Source of the DNA: Pontibacter sp. SGAir0037
GTDB taxonomy: Bacteria; Bacteroidota; Bacteroidia; Cytophagales; Hymenobacteraceae
Reading direction: 5' to 3'
Assembly: GCF_005491705.1 (NCBI RefSeq)
Contig: NZ_CP028092.1
Coordinates: 4,278,001 to 4,342,000, forward strand
DNA length: 64,000 bases
The position numbers and the translations under genes are program-made. The notes below the pieces were generated by a model. The model did not search any database and was not told where the DNA came from. It worked only from the letters and a program-made list of their open reading frames with translations. Every line of letters begins with the position of its first letter. Within the stretch, counting starts at the first letter, position 1. Of the stretch, positions 33,389 to 42,513 are shown piece after piece.

Positions 33389-34387
33389 ATGAGACAAATC
33401 ACACTTATACCTGGCGACGGGATAGGTCCTGAAATTACGGAAGCTGTTAAAGCTATTTTCAGTGCAGCAAATGTACCTGTAAGCTGGGAAGAAGAAAATG
33501 CCGGACAAACAACATTTGATGCCATTGGTGAGCTGATTCCGGCAACGCTGATAGAATCTCTTAAGAAAAATAAAGTAGCCCTTAAAGGGCCTATTACCAC
33601 ACCGGTAGGCAAAGGCTTTAAAAGCATAAATGTGCAGCTCAGACAAATGTTTGACCTGTACTCAAATGTTAGACCGGCTAAAACTACTCCGGGCGTAAAC
33701 ACCAGGTTTGAAAATGTAAACATGGTGTTGTTCCGAGAGAACACTGAAGGCTTATACTCCGGGCTGGAAATTTATGATGAGCGTCTGCAAATAGTTGACT
33801 CGATCAGCCGTGTAACGCGTGTGGGTTGCGAGAAAATTGTACGTGCTGCCTTTGAATATGCTGCCAAGCATGGCTGCAAAAAAGTAACGGCGGTACATAA
33901 AGCCAATATCCTTAAAAACGCTGGTGCGCTATTCCTGGAAGTAGCCAATCAGATTGCCAAGGAATATCCGCAGGTGCAGCTGGACGATAAAATTATCGAC
34001 AACATGTGTATGCAGCTGGTGGCTAAGCCGGAGCAGTTTGATGTAGTAGTGACGACCAACCTGTTTGGCGATATTCTCTCAGATTTATGTGCAGGGTTAG
34101 TTGGCGGCCTGGGAGTGGTAGCAGGTGCTAATATAGGCGACGATATGGCAATATTTGAAGCCGTGCATGGCACAGCTCCGGATATTGCCGGAAAAGGTCT
34201 GGCAAACCCAACTGCTTTACTGCGCTCTGCCATCATGATGCTGCACCATGTAGATTTGAAAGAAGATGCTAACCGTATAGAGGCAGCTCTGGAAGCAACT
34301 TTATTAAATAAAGAAGAATGTACAGGCGACCTGGGAGGTCGTGCCAGCACAATGGAGTTCGCACAAAACATTATTGCGAAACTTTAA
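33389..34387 (+). CDS. NAD-type isocitrate/isopropylmalate dehydrogenase family protein
   Basis: 332 residues of the beta-decarboxylating dehydrogenase family. It opens ITLIPGDGIGPEITEAVK and has the substrate segment INVQLRQMFDLYSNVRPAK, FRENTEGLYSG, the catalytic lysine in AVHKANILK, and metal aspartates in NLFGDILSDLCAG. The pattern is closer to NAD-isocitrate dehydrogenase (IDH3-like) than to LeuB, so a TCA-cycle role is likely. It lies inside the nusB-coaE run, with only 3 bases from the YtxH gene. Confidence 0.9.
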   Translation: MRQITLIPGDGIGPEITEAVKAIFSAANVPVSWEEENAGQTTFDAIGELIPATLIESLKKNKVALKGPITTPVGKGFKSINVQLRQMFDLYSNVRPAKTTPGVNTRFENVNMVLFRENTEGLYSGLEIYDERLQIVDSISRVTRVGCEKIVRAAFEYAAKHGCKKVTAVHKANILKNAGALFLEVANQIAKEYPQVQLDDKIIDNMCMQLVAKPEQFDVVVTTNLFGDILSDLCAGLVGGLGVVAGANIGDDMAIFEAVHGTAPDIAGKGLANPTALLRSAIMMLHHVDLKEDANRIEAALEATLLNKEECTGDLGGRASTMEFAQNIIAKL

Positions 34388-34412
34388 TTCACATTTTATC
34401 TGTTCTTGATTC

Positions 34413-34967
34413 ATGAAAAAGAACCTGTTATTTGCATTAGCATTGGGTGCTGTGTTTACAGTAATCAGTTGCGACCAGTCTAATACGGCAAGCGACACAG
34501 TTGAAACAGAGGAAACTGCATCAACTCAGAGCCAGCCGCAGCAGATTGAAAACCCTAACGTAGTTTCTGCCTCTAACGCTGCCCCTGCTAACGCAGTAGC
34601 ATCGGCTAACGCACCGGTAATCGAGTTTAAAGAGACCGAGTATGATTTTGGTACTATTAAACAAGGTGAAGTAGTAGAGCACACGTTTGAGTTTACAAAC
34701 ACTGGCAAGAGCCCTCTTATTATAGAGAGTACTTCTGCGCCATGTGGCTGTACTGTGCCAGAACATACCGAAGAGCCTATTGCGCCAGGTCAAACAGGCA
34801 AAGTAAAAGTTCGTTTCAACAGCTCAGGCAAAATGGGCCAGCAATCTCCTATTGTAACAGTGCGCGCTAATACAGAGCCAAACATTACACAGGTATACAT
34901 GCGTGGTACTGTAGAAGCCAACAATATTCCAACTGCTGGTGCAGATGGTCCTGTTAGAAGAAACTAA
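34413..34967 (+). CDS. DUF1573 domain-containing lipoprotein
   Basis: 184 residues with a lipoprotein signal peptide (lipobox VISC), an Ala/Asn/Ser-rich linker and a DUF1573 domain from about residue 70 (FKETEYDFGTIKQGEVVEHTFEF, SAPCGCTVPEH, GQTGKVKVRF). DUF1573 is an Ig-like, ASH/PapD-like fold of unknown function abundant in Bacteroidota. It lies between the dehydrogenase and yajC genes with short gaps. Confidence 0.92.
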   Translation: MKKNLLFALALGAVFTVISCDQSNTASDTVETEETASTQSQPQQIENPNVVSASNAAPANAVASANAPVIEFKETEYDFGTIKQGEVVEHTFEFTNTGKSPLIIESTSAPCGCTVPEHTEEPIAPGQTGKVKVRFNSSGKMGQQSPIVTVRANTEPNITQVYMRGTVEANNIPTAGADGPVRRN

Positions 34968-35000
34968 ACCTACTCTTTAAAAAGAGCATAACCCTAACCC

Positions 35001-35312
35001 ATGCAAACCATACTCTTACAAGCATCAGGCGGTCCAGGTATTCAGAACCTGATTCTTATTGGTGCTATAGGCATTATTTTCTATTTCTTCATGATCAGGC
35101 CGCAGCAGAAAAAGGTGCGGGATCAGAAGAAGTTTCGTGAGGAACTTACTAAAGGCATGCAGGTAGTTACAATAGGCGGTTTGCATGGCAGGCTGGTAGC
35201 TATTGAGGCTGATACTGTAGTAGTGGAAGTAGACAAAGGAGTGCGCCTTACATTTGATAAATCTGCTATCTCTTTAGAGGCTACTTCTAAAGTGCAACCA
35301 ACCAACAGCTGA
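35001..35312 (+). CDS. yajC: Preprotein translocase subunit YajC
   Basis: 103 residues: one membrane segment (about 14-33), then FFMIRPQQKKVRDQKKF and GMQVVTIGGLHGRLVAIEADTVVVEV, the YajC signature. It associates with SecDF in the Sec translocon. It is 4 bases before the YbbR gene. Confidence 0.95.
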   Translation: MQTILLQASGGPGIQNLILIGAIGIIFYFFMIRPQQKKVRDQKKFREELTKGMQVVTIGGLHGRLVAIEADTVVVEVDKGVRLTFDKSAISLEATSKVQPTNS

Positions 35313-35316
35313 AGCA

Positions 35317-36300
35317 TTGCCTTTTGAGAAAGCCAGAAATATAATCACATGGTTTGTGAGGCCATTCAGGCCGCAGACAAAGCAATACTGGAGAATAGTA
35401 TTGCTTTGTTTTGTGGCGGCCGCTACTTTCTGGCTTTTAAATGCACTTAATAAAAGCTATTCCACGCAAACTACTTATCCTATCAGGTTTGTTTACAATA
35501 GCCGTAACATGGTGCCGGTTACACCTTTGCCCGAAGAAATTTCTATAAACGTAACAGGTAAAGGCTGGAAGCTGCTGCGAAAGTCGCTTCGCTTTGAGGT
35601 GCAGCCTGCCGAAATCCATATCCGCAGCCTTCCGAGAAACAATTATCTGCTGGGGGCGGCTTTACGACCGAGCCTGGTAAATGTGCTGGATGGCCTGCAG
35701 CTGAACTTTGTGGTAACGGATACCTTATTTTTTAATTTTGATGAAAGAATAAGGCGCACCGTTCCTCTGCAGGTAGAGCGGAGGCAGCCAATTACAGAGG
35801 CCCGCTTTGCTGTGGTGGGCCCTATCCGAACTGAGCCAGACAGTATTACCTTTGCCGGGCCTTCTTCTATGGTTGATAGTATCGCCAGTCCATTTTTAAT
35901 TTCTTTGCCAGACCTGCGCTTATCGGCTCCTGCCAGATTAGAGCTTCCGGTTGCCTACGATAACAAATCGCTGGTAAAAGCCAGTGTAAATACCGTTTCT
36001 GTTATTATAAATGTGCGCGGCTTATTGCAGGAGGAAAGGCAGATACAGCCAGAGCTCGTGAATGTGCCCGAAGGTGCAACGCTTAACTTAAGTCCGTCTT
36101 ATTTACTGGTGCGGTACCAGCTCCTGGAAGATTCGGTTGTACTGTTGAACAGAGACTCTTTTAAAGCAGTGATAGACTATGCCAAATTCAACAGGCAGGA
36201 CTCAACTATCGCACCGGAGCTGATACAGCAGCCTGCTGGCGTGCGTAATGTAACGCTATGGCCCAATCGTTTAAAAGCTGTCTTAGAAAGAGAAAGATAA
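35317..36300 (+). CDS. YbbR-like domain protein
   Basis: 327 residues from a TTG start (no ATG fits before the membrane segment). A single N-terminal membrane segment (about 26-46) is followed by YbbR-like beta repeats, including YPIRFVYNSRNMVPVTPLPEEI and VSVIINVRG. In Firmicutes, YbbR (CdaR) regulates the cyclic di-AMP synthase; in Bacteroidota the gene is typically next to yajC and coaE and its role is not established. It is flanked by gaps of 4 and 3 bases, so the operon is tight. Confidence 0.83.
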   Translation: MPFEKARNIITWFVRPFRPQTKQYWRIVLLCFVAAATFWLLNALNKSYSTQTTYPIRFVYNSRNMVPVTPLPEEISINVTGKGWKLLRKSLRFEVQPAEIHIRSLPRNNYLLGAALRPSLVNVLDGLQLNFVVTDTLFFNFDERIRRTVPLQVERRQPITEARFAVVGPIRTEPDSITFAGPSSMVDSIASPFLISLPDLRLSAPARLELPVAYDNKSLVKASVNTVSVIINVRGLLQEERQIQPELVNVPEGATLNLSPSYLLVRYQLLEDSVVLLNRDSFKAVIDYAKFNRQDSTIAPELIQQPAGVRNVTLWPNRLKAVLERER

Positions 36301-36303
36301 GGC

Positions 36304-36903
36304 ATGCTAAAAGTTGGTATAACAGGAGGAATAGGCGTAGGTAAATCTATTGTTTGCCGTATGTTTGAGCATTTAGGTATACCTGTTTATGATGCCGATA
36401 CACGAGCAAAATGGGTAATGCTGCACGATGAACCGCTAAAGCATGAATTAGTGCAGGCTTTTGGAGCAGAGGCTTATAATGAAGCAGGTGAGCTGAATCG
36501 TTCTTATATCTCCGGAATTGTTTTTAAGAATCCGGAACGCCTGGCGCAGCTTAACAGTTTAGTGCATCCACGTGTACGGAATGACTTTAGCATGTGGGTA
36601 GCTGCAAACCAAAATGCTCCTTATATTATAAAAGAAGCGGCGCTTATGTATGAGTCGGAGGCCTGGCGGCAAATCGATAAAATGATTGCTGTTTTTGCTC
36701 CTAAAGATGTGCGCATCAAGCGTCTTTTGATACGTGATACACACCGTACAGAAGCCGATATACAGGCCATAATGGATAAGCAACTGAGAGAAGAAGAGAA
36801 GATGGCTCGTGCAGATTACATTATTTACAACGATGATCACCAGCTCCTGATTCCGCAGGTATTAAAGCTCCATGAGCAACTGCTCGAACAAAGCCTATCT
36901 TAA
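36304..36903 (+). CDS. coaE: Dephospho-CoA kinase
   Basis: 199 residues. It phosphorylates the 3'-hydroxyl of dephospho-CoA, the last step of coenzyme A synthesis. The P-loop GITGGIGVGKS is at the N-terminus, with PVYDADTRAKW, HPRVR, and the lid region RLLIRDTHRTEADIQAIMDKQ. It is the last gene of the nusB-yajC-coaE run. Confidence 0.96.
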   Translation: MLKVGITGGIGVGKSIVCRMFEHLGIPVYDADTRAKWVMLHDEPLKHELVQAFGAEAYNEAGELNRSYISGIVFKNPERLAQLNSLVHPRVRNDFSMWVAANQNAPYIIKEAALMYESEAWRQIDKMIAVFAPKDVRIKRLLIRDTHRTEADIQAIMDKQLREEEKMARADYIIYNDDHQLLIPQVLKLHEQLLEQSLS

Positions 36904-37212
36904 GCAATACCAACAAGTTTTTTTCCTTTGCTTTTATTTTAACTTCAAGGGCTTAATTAATAAGCTTCTTACTCATTTCTTTAATAAATTTAAGGTTTTA
37001 GCATGGCTGTAACAGGCATAATGTAACCTTTCAGAAGGCTGAAAAAATACGTACAAACTAATTTTGTATAGTGCCGTACTGAAAAGGCTTGGCAGTTATT
37101 GGGGGGATATAAAGAAGCGGTGCAAGCATCTATTAAAATCGGGGCCTATTTTTCACCTTCAGGATATTAAAGCGTATATTTTACCAGAACTTAACGGGGT
37201 TTGATCCTTACT
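36904..37212. other. Gene-free stretch between coaE and the PAS kinase gene
   Basis: About 309 bases, A/T-rich. I see no convincing ORF, RNA gene or strong hairpin. A TAATTTTG box at 37059-37066 could be a -7 element for the kinase, but it has no TTG at the right distance. Confidence 0.6.
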
Positions 37213-39159
37213 ATGAAGTCAGAATCTAAAACTGTTTCAAATTTTTATACTCAGGGGCTAACGGATATGCGTTATCGGTTAATCATTGAGAGCTTAAAAG
37301 ACTATGCTGTTTTTTTGTTAGATCCTGCCGGTTATGTAGTAAGCTGGAGCCCTGGTGCGCAGCGCATAAAACAGTATACTGCTGATGATATCATAGGGAA
37401 ACATTTTTCTATATTTTATACGTCCGAAGCTAAAGCCAGCGATTACCCGGCTTATGAGCTGAAAGAGGCCAAAGCCCGTGGGCGTTTCGAAGATGAAGGA
37501 TGGCGCATTCGGAAAGACGGTTCAGCTTTCTGGGCCAATGTTATTATTACTCCGGTATATGACGATGAGAAAAAGCTCATAGGCTTTTCTAAAGTAACAC
37601 GCGATCTGTCCGAAAGAAAAAAAGGGGAGGATGACCTTTATAAGGCGTATGAAGAGCTGAAGGGCAATGAGGAGCGATACAGGCTGCTGGTAGAAGAAGT
37701 AACAGATTACGCTATTTTTATGCTTGATCCGGCTGGCCATGTAGCCACCTGGAACGAAGGCGCGAAAAGAATAAAAGGGTATGAGGCCCAAGAAATCATA
37801 GGAAAATATTTCGGCAAGTTCTATAGCCGTGAGGCGAATGAAACCGGCTTTCCGGCCTATGAACTCAAGATGGCAAAGCAAGTAGGGCGCTTCGAGGACG
37901 AAGGCTGGCGATATCGGAAAGATGGATCTGCCTTCTGGGCCAATGTAGTTATCACTACTATTTATAACAGTAAACGCGAGCTTATCGGCTTCTCGAAAAT
38001 AACCCGTGACCTTACAGAACGCAAAAAGCTAGAAGAACAGCTTTACCGCACAAACGAAGAGCTAAAAGAAAGCGAAGAGAAAAGCCGCTTGCTTGTAAAT
38101 AGTGTAAAAGACTATGCCATTATCATGCTGAACCCTGAAGGGCTTATTGTAAGCTGGAATGGAGGTGCTGAGCGCATCAAAGGATACAAGGCAGCCGAGA
38201 TAGTCGGGAAGCATTTTTCCACCTTTTACTCCCGTGAATCCATTGAAACCGGTTTTCCTCAGTTTGAGTTGAATAAAGCCCTGGAGCATGGCCATTTTGA
38301 AGATGAAGGGTGGCGGTTACGAAAAGACGGTACCGCTTTCTGGGCTAACATTGTGATCTCACCTATCTACAATACTGAGAACAGATTACTGGGCTTTGCT
38401 AAAATTACCCGCGATTTAACAGAGCACCTTCGCAACGAGGAGTTAATGCGGAAGAACAAGGAGCTGGTTCGTATCAACAACGACCTGGATAACTTTGTTT
38501 ACACGGCCTCCCACGATCTCAAGTCGCCTATCACAAACCTGGAGGGATTGTTGATGGCTTTAGAAGAAGACCTGGGCTCTGAAAAAGAGAAGCATGAAGA
38601 GCTATTAAAAAGAATGAGTGGCTCTATTTCTACACTGAAAAGCGTTATTGCAGATCTGGCAGATGTGACCAAACTCTTACAGGAGAAGGAAAGGCCTGAA
38701 AATGTAAGCATCCCGGAACTGCTGGAGGAGGTAAAGGAAAGCTTACGGCCTTTAATAAACTCAAATAAAGCAGAAATACATGTTGAGAGCCTGGAGTTTG
38801 AAACGCTCATCTACTCCCGCAAGAACCTGCGTAGCATCCTGTTTAACCTGGTTGCCAATGCTATAAAATATGCAGCTCCGCAACGAACGCCCCAGGTAAT
38901 TATAAAGACTGCTCTATCAGAGACAGGAGAGCATACGCTGTCTGTTTCCGACAACGGCTTGGGTATTGCTCATTCTCAGATAGGAAAAATATTTTCGATG
39001 TTTAAACGGGCGCACGATCATGTGGAGGGTTCGGGCATTGGGCTATACCTGGTGAAAAAAATTCTTGATAATTCCGGCGACAGGATAGTGGTTGAAAGCG
39101 AGGAGGGAAAAGGATCGGTTTTCAACGTTTATTTCAGGCAGCTAAGACCGCTGCTCTGA
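37213..39159 (+). CDS. Histidine kinase with three tandem, near-identical PAS domains
   Basis: 648 residues from the ATG at 37213 (a TTG four codons upstream is possible). No membrane segment is visible, so it is probably cytoplasmic. Three PAS/PAC units of about 130 residues follow each other (about 20-148, 152-280, 284-410), each with a DYAxxxLxPxG opening, FEDEGWRxRKDGxAFWAN and LxGFxKxTRDL. HisKA follows with phospho-acceptor H434 in ASHDLKSP, and an HATPase domain with NLVANAIKYA, DNGLGI and GSGIGLYLVKK. No response regulator is adjacent. The three PAS units clearly arose by duplication; the ligand is unknown. Confidence 0.92.
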   Translation: MKSESKTVSNFYTQGLTDMRYRLIIESLKDYAVFLLDPAGYVVSWSPGAQRIKQYTADDIIGKHFSIFYTSEAKASDYPAYELKEAKARGRFEDEGWRIRKDGSAFWANVIITPVYDDEKKLIGFSKVTRDLSERKKGEDDLYKAYEELKGNEERYRLLVEEVTDYAIFMLDPAGHVATWNEGAKRIKGYEAQEIIGKYFGKFYSREANETGFPAYELKMAKQVGRFEDEGWRYRKDGSAFWANVVITTIYNSKRELIGFSKITRDLTERKKLEEQLYRTNEELKESEEKSRLLVNSVKDYAIIMLNPEGLIVSWNGGAERIKGYKAAEIVGKHFSTFYSRESIETGFPQFELNKALEHGHFEDEGWRLRKDGTAFWANIVISPIYNTENRLLGFAKITRDLTEHLRNEELMRKNKELVRINNDLDNFVYTASHDLKSPITNLEGLLMALEEDLGSEKEKHEELLKRMSGSISTLKSVIADLADVTKLLQEKERPENVSIPELLEEVKESLRPLINSNKAEIHVESLEFETLIYSRKNLRSILFNLVANAIKYAAPQRTPQVIIKTALSETGEHTLSVSDNGLGIAHSQIGKIFSMFKRAHDHVEGSGIGLYLVKKILDNSGDRIVVESEEGKGSVFNVYFRQLRPLL

Positions 39160-39351
39160 ATCGCTTCTCCTCTTACGTTTGCTTATTGCTCAATAAAACC
39201 CACACCTCCTTAAACGTTAGAACTTTGCAGAAGCCGGATTATACTAGCCTGCACATGTGTGCGTTGGAATAGGGGAGGTGGTACTGCAAAAAACAATTCT
39301 ATCTGTAAGGTAAAAGGGTAGTTAACAGTGAGTTCAAAAAAGTATAGACAT

Positions 39352-39381
39352 AAAAAAAGGACAACTTTTAAGTTGTCCTTT
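39352..39381 (-). terminator. Terminator after tRNA-Val
   Basis: 12-bp perfect stem (39356-39367 and 39370-39381) on the minus strand, followed by a run of T. It begins 2 bases after the tRNA. Confidence 0.85.
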
Positions 39382-39382
39382 G

Positions 39383-39457
39383 TGGGGCGTACTGGATTCG
39401 AACCAGTGACCCCCTGCTTGTAAGGCAGGTGCTCTGAACCAGCTGAGCTAACACCCC
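39383..39457 (-). tRNA. tRNA-Val (anticodon TAC)
   Basis: The 75-base minus-strand sequence forms a cloverleaf: acceptor GGGGTGT with ACGCCCC (one G-U pair), D-arm GCTC/GAGC, anticodon arm CTGCC/GGCAG-type with loop CTTACAA (anticodon TAC), and T-arm GGTTCGAATCC. CCA is not encoded. It has its own promoter and terminator. Confidence 0.97.
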
Positions 39458-39498
39458 GTTTTTTTGTTTTAGTGACCTTTTGTCCCCGTTTGATGATG

Positions 39499-39528
39499 CA
39501 AATATGGGGGCTTTTTTTGAGACTGCAA
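39499..39528 (-). promoter_or_regulatory. Promoter of tRNA-Val
   Basis: On the minus strand TTG (39528-39526, within TTTTG) is followed after 19 bases by CATATTTG (39506-39499), one base from TAnnTTTG. Same spacing as the tRNA-Phe promoter. Confidence 0.7.
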
Positions 39529-39651
39529 AACATTTCTAAAAAAAATTGATAAAAAAATTTCAGCTTTGTTCATCCTATTGGTAGCCTGTGTTTGTAGTAG
39601 TACCTTTAGGTTTTATAAGATGCTTAAAATCTGAGCTTTCCATTGAAGTAC

Positions 39652-42168
39652 ATGCGTGTTGTTAAAAAAGTGCTATTTTATTTAGTTGCCGGCGTGGTAA
39701 TAATTTTAGGAATAGCAGCGGGGGTAGTGTACCTGTATCAGGATAAAATAATAAACATCTTTGTTACAGAAGCCAATAAATATATTGTTACGAAGGTAGA
39801 GGTAGAGAAAATTTCGGTGTCGCTCTTCGATAAGTTCCCGCAGGTGGCGGTTTCGCTGGATAAAGTAAACATCATCGAAACGCTGCCTGAGAGTGAGGAA
39901 TCGTTAGGACGTGCGGAGAAGCTTTATTTTACCTTTAGTTTGTTTGATATAGTGCTTGGCAGGTACAATGTAAAAGAGCTTTACCTTGAGAATGGGAATG
40001 CTCATGTAAAGGTGTTGCCAAATGGTAAGGTAAACTACGATATAATAGCCACAGACACTACAGCTGCCGCTAACGAGGAGTTTTCCTTTAACCTGGAAAG
40101 AATCGTGCTAAGCAATGTTGCCGTGCAGTACGAAGACCAGCGGCTGAAGCAGCGATATGTGGTGGATGCACATCGGCTGACGGCAACGCTGGGGATTTCT
40201 GCTGAGTTGGTAGACATAGGCGTGGAAGGCCAGGCCACTGTTGATACAATTTCCATAGGCACCGGAGAATATTTTAAGGGCAAGGCTGTAGACATACATG
40301 CAGCGCTTACAGTTAACAGAGCCGAGCAAACCGTACAACTACAGCCCTCGGTCGTAAAAGTAGAACAGGCAGCCTATGAGGTGGCTGGTACTATAGATTA
40401 TACTGCCACAACCGAGCTCAATCTGGAGCTAAAGGGCCGCAACACCAACATACAGTCGCTCCTGTCTTTGCTCCCTCAGGATATATCTAAAGGGTACAGC
40501 CAGTACCGTAGCGAGGGCGATATCTATTTTTCGGGTACAGTAAAAGGAAAAGTATCAGGTAAGCTTAATCCTGAAATTAGTGTCCGGTTTGGTTGCCGCG
40601 ATGCTTCTTTTTACCAGCCCGATGTAAAGCAGCGCATCGAAAAACTGAGTTTTGAAGGCAGTTTCACCAACGGTAGCAAACATAATGCAAGCACTTCTGT
40701 GCTGGAGCTGAAGAATGTAGCCGGTGTGCTGAACAAGCGGCCGTTCTCAGGCAATTTAAGTTATAAGAGCTTCGATAACCCCACTATTGCCTTCGATGCG
40801 AAAGGCATGATAGACGTTGGGTATGTGCTGGGCCTGGTAAAGCTGGACGAAATAAAAAGTGGCAGTGGCCTGGCCGATGTACGGATTTCTTTCTCGGGTA
40901 ATCTGAACAAGTTTAAGAACCAGCCGGGGAACAGCACTGTAAATACATCAGGTGATATTACACTGCATAATGTAGGCTTATCGCTGCAGAAGTTGCCGTT
41001 GCCGCTCCGCAACCTGAATGGCAACTTTATGTTCAAGCGAAACGATGTGGCGGTTTCAGAGTTCAAAGGCAGGCTTGGCGACTCTGACTTTACCATTAAC
41101 GGTATGTTTCGGAATGTGATGGCCTGGCTGCTGCTGGATAAGCAGCGGCTGTTGGTGGAAGCAGATTTCAAAAGTCACCACCTTAACTTTGATCAGCTGC
41201 TTAGCGAGGAACTGAATACTTCTGCGGGCTCCAGACAGGGAAAAGGAACTTCTGACTATCGGCTGGAGGTATCGCCCTATATTGCCTTCGATTTAACTGC
41301 CGCTATCGATAGAGCTAATTTCAGGCGATTTAAGGGAAAAAAGTTAAGAGGAGCTATAAGACTCCGGAACCAGGTAATAACGTCTTCTAATATCTCCTTT
41401 AACGCTATCGGAGGTAGCTTTGCCGTAAGAGGCAGCCTAGATGCCCGCCAGCGGAACCATATTAAAGTAAGCACGGCTGCTAAACTGAGCAACATGAATG
41501 TTGACAGCCTTTTCTACGTGTTCGAAAATTTTAACCAGGACTTTATCATAGACCGCCACTTAAAAGGAAAGCTCACTGCCAACATAGTTTCTGATGTTTA
41601 TTTTGATAACCTGCTAAACCCTAAAACAGATCTGCTGCAGGCAGAAATAGTGGCCTCAGTAAGAGACGGCCAGCTGCTTAACTTTGCACCTATGCAAAAG
41701 ATGTCGGCTTTTGTAAAAAGAGCGGAGTTGGCTAACATGCAGTTCTCTGAGCTGCAAAACAGCTTCTGGATTCAGAAACGCACCATCTATATTCCTGAAA
41801 TGGATATACGTTCTAATTTGTCTTCTATACCGGTTGTTTCTGTGTCAGGCATGCACACCTTCGACCAGTTAATGGATTATAAGATAAAAATGCCTCTGCC
41901 AGCCAGGCGCAAGCCGGATAAAGACTCAAAATACGGTGTTGTGGCCGATGACCTTGATGCTGGAGATAGCATGCTGTTCCTGACATTAAAAGGCAACGAG
42001 AAAAATTTTAAAATTGCTTATGACCAGGAGCGTGTGCGGGAGAAAATAAAAACAGACCTGAAAAAGGAAGGCAGAGAACTAAAGGACTTGCTGAAAGGGA
42101 AAAAGCCTGCTACAAAAAAAGAGAAGGAGGTGGAGCTGCAGCAAGGAGAATACTTTGATTTTGACTAA
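39652..42168 (+). CDS. AsmA-family protein
   Basis: 838 residues from the ATG at 39652, which places the N-terminal membrane anchor (about residues 4-26) directly after a short basic start; a TTG three codons upstream is possible. The N-terminus fits the AsmA family (VEKISVSLFDKFPQVAVSLDKVNI). The C-terminal region with DLLQAEIVASVRDGQLLNFAPMQKM matches the AsmA_2 part. These repeating beta-groove proteins (relatives of TamB and YhdP) span the periplasm and are linked to lipid transport between membranes. The end is Lys-rich. It appears monocistronic. Confidence 0.88.
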   Translation: MRVVKKVLFYLVAGVVIILGIAAGVVYLYQDKIINIFVTEANKYIVTKVEVEKISVSLFDKFPQVAVSLDKVNIIETLPESEESLGRAEKLYFTFSLFDIVLGRYNVKELYLENGNAHVKVLPNGKVNYDIIATDTTAAANEEFSFNLERIVLSNVAVQYEDQRLKQRYVVDAHRLTATLGISAELVDIGVEGQATVDTISIGTGEYFKGKAVDIHAALTVNRAEQTVQLQPSVVKVEQAAYEVAGTIDYTATTELNLELKGRNTNIQSLLSLLPQDISKGYSQYRSEGDIYFSGTVKGKVSGKLNPEISVRFGCRDASFYQPDVKQRIEKLSFEGSFTNGSKHNASTSVLELKNVAGVLNKRPFSGNLSYKSFDNPTIAFDAKGMIDVGYVLGLVKLDEIKSGSGLADVRISFSGNLNKFKNQPGNSTVNTSGDITLHNVGLSLQKLPLPLRNLNGNFMFKRNDVAVSEFKGRLGDSDFTINGMFRNVMAWLLLDKQRLLVEADFKSHHLNFDQLLSEELNTSAGSRQGKGTSDYRLEVSPYIAFDLTAAIDRANFRRFKGKKLRGAIRLRNQVITSSNISFNAIGGSFAVRGSLDARQRNHIKVSTAAKLSNMNVDSLFYVFENFNQDFIIDRHLKGKLTANIVSDVYFDNLLNPKTDLLQAEIVASVRDGQLLNFAPMQKMSAFVKRAELANMQFSELQNSFWIQKRTIYIPEMDIRSNLSSIPVVSVSGMHTFDQLMDYKIKMPLPARRKPDKDSKYGVVADDLDAGDSMLFLTLKGNEKNFKIAYDQERVREKIKTDLKKEGRELKDLLKGKKPATKKEKEVELQQGEYFDFD

Positions 42169-42365
42169 GCTTTGCAGATTGATAATGTTTAAATAGAAAG
42201 CATAATAAAAATTATATTTTTGCTTCACCTGTTGTTAAGCCTTGTTTACCATAAAAAATATAACAAATAATAGGAAATTTAGCCTTTTGCTATAACTCAA
42301 TTGAAGGCAGCCCGTTAAAGATATCAAAACAACAAAGTTTTAACATCATAAGCTAGAATAGAAAG

Positions 42366-42460
42366 AGATAAGATATAAAGTGTAATTCTTGGTTATCTTA
42401 TATTGTAATGTGGTTTTAAAAAATAAGGATTAAGAGAGAAAGAAAGTAATAAGATATAAG
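42366..42460. repeat. Degenerate 'ataagatataa' repeat, direct and inverted
   Basis: Words 42366-42379 and 42449-42459 are direct copies; 42393-42403 is an inverted copy. They resemble the 'acaagatataagatac' repeat at 13973-14045. Confidence 0.45.
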
Positions 42461-42464
42461 GGTG

Positions 42465-42494
42465 AAAAAAAGCTGGAGCTTCTCCAGCTTTTTT
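42465..42494. terminator. Bidirectional terminator between AsmA and MscS genes
   Basis: GCTGGAG (42472-42478) pairs with CTCCAGC (42482-42488) with a 3-base loop, flanked by 7 A on the left and 6 T on the right. The A/T flanks make it a good terminator in both directions. Confidence 0.85.
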
Positions 42495-42513
42495 ATTTGT
42501 ATAAACTGAAGCT

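Larger units (their letters stand above)
42169..42513. other. Gene-free stretch between AsmA and MscS genes, with repeats and a terminator
   Basis: 345 bases, strongly A/T-rich. It contains degenerate 'gataagatata' words in direct and inverted copies (8-base inverted pair 42368-42375 and 42394-42401, another copy near 42449-42459), and a terminator hairpin at 42465-42494. No ORF is supported. Confidence 0.6.
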
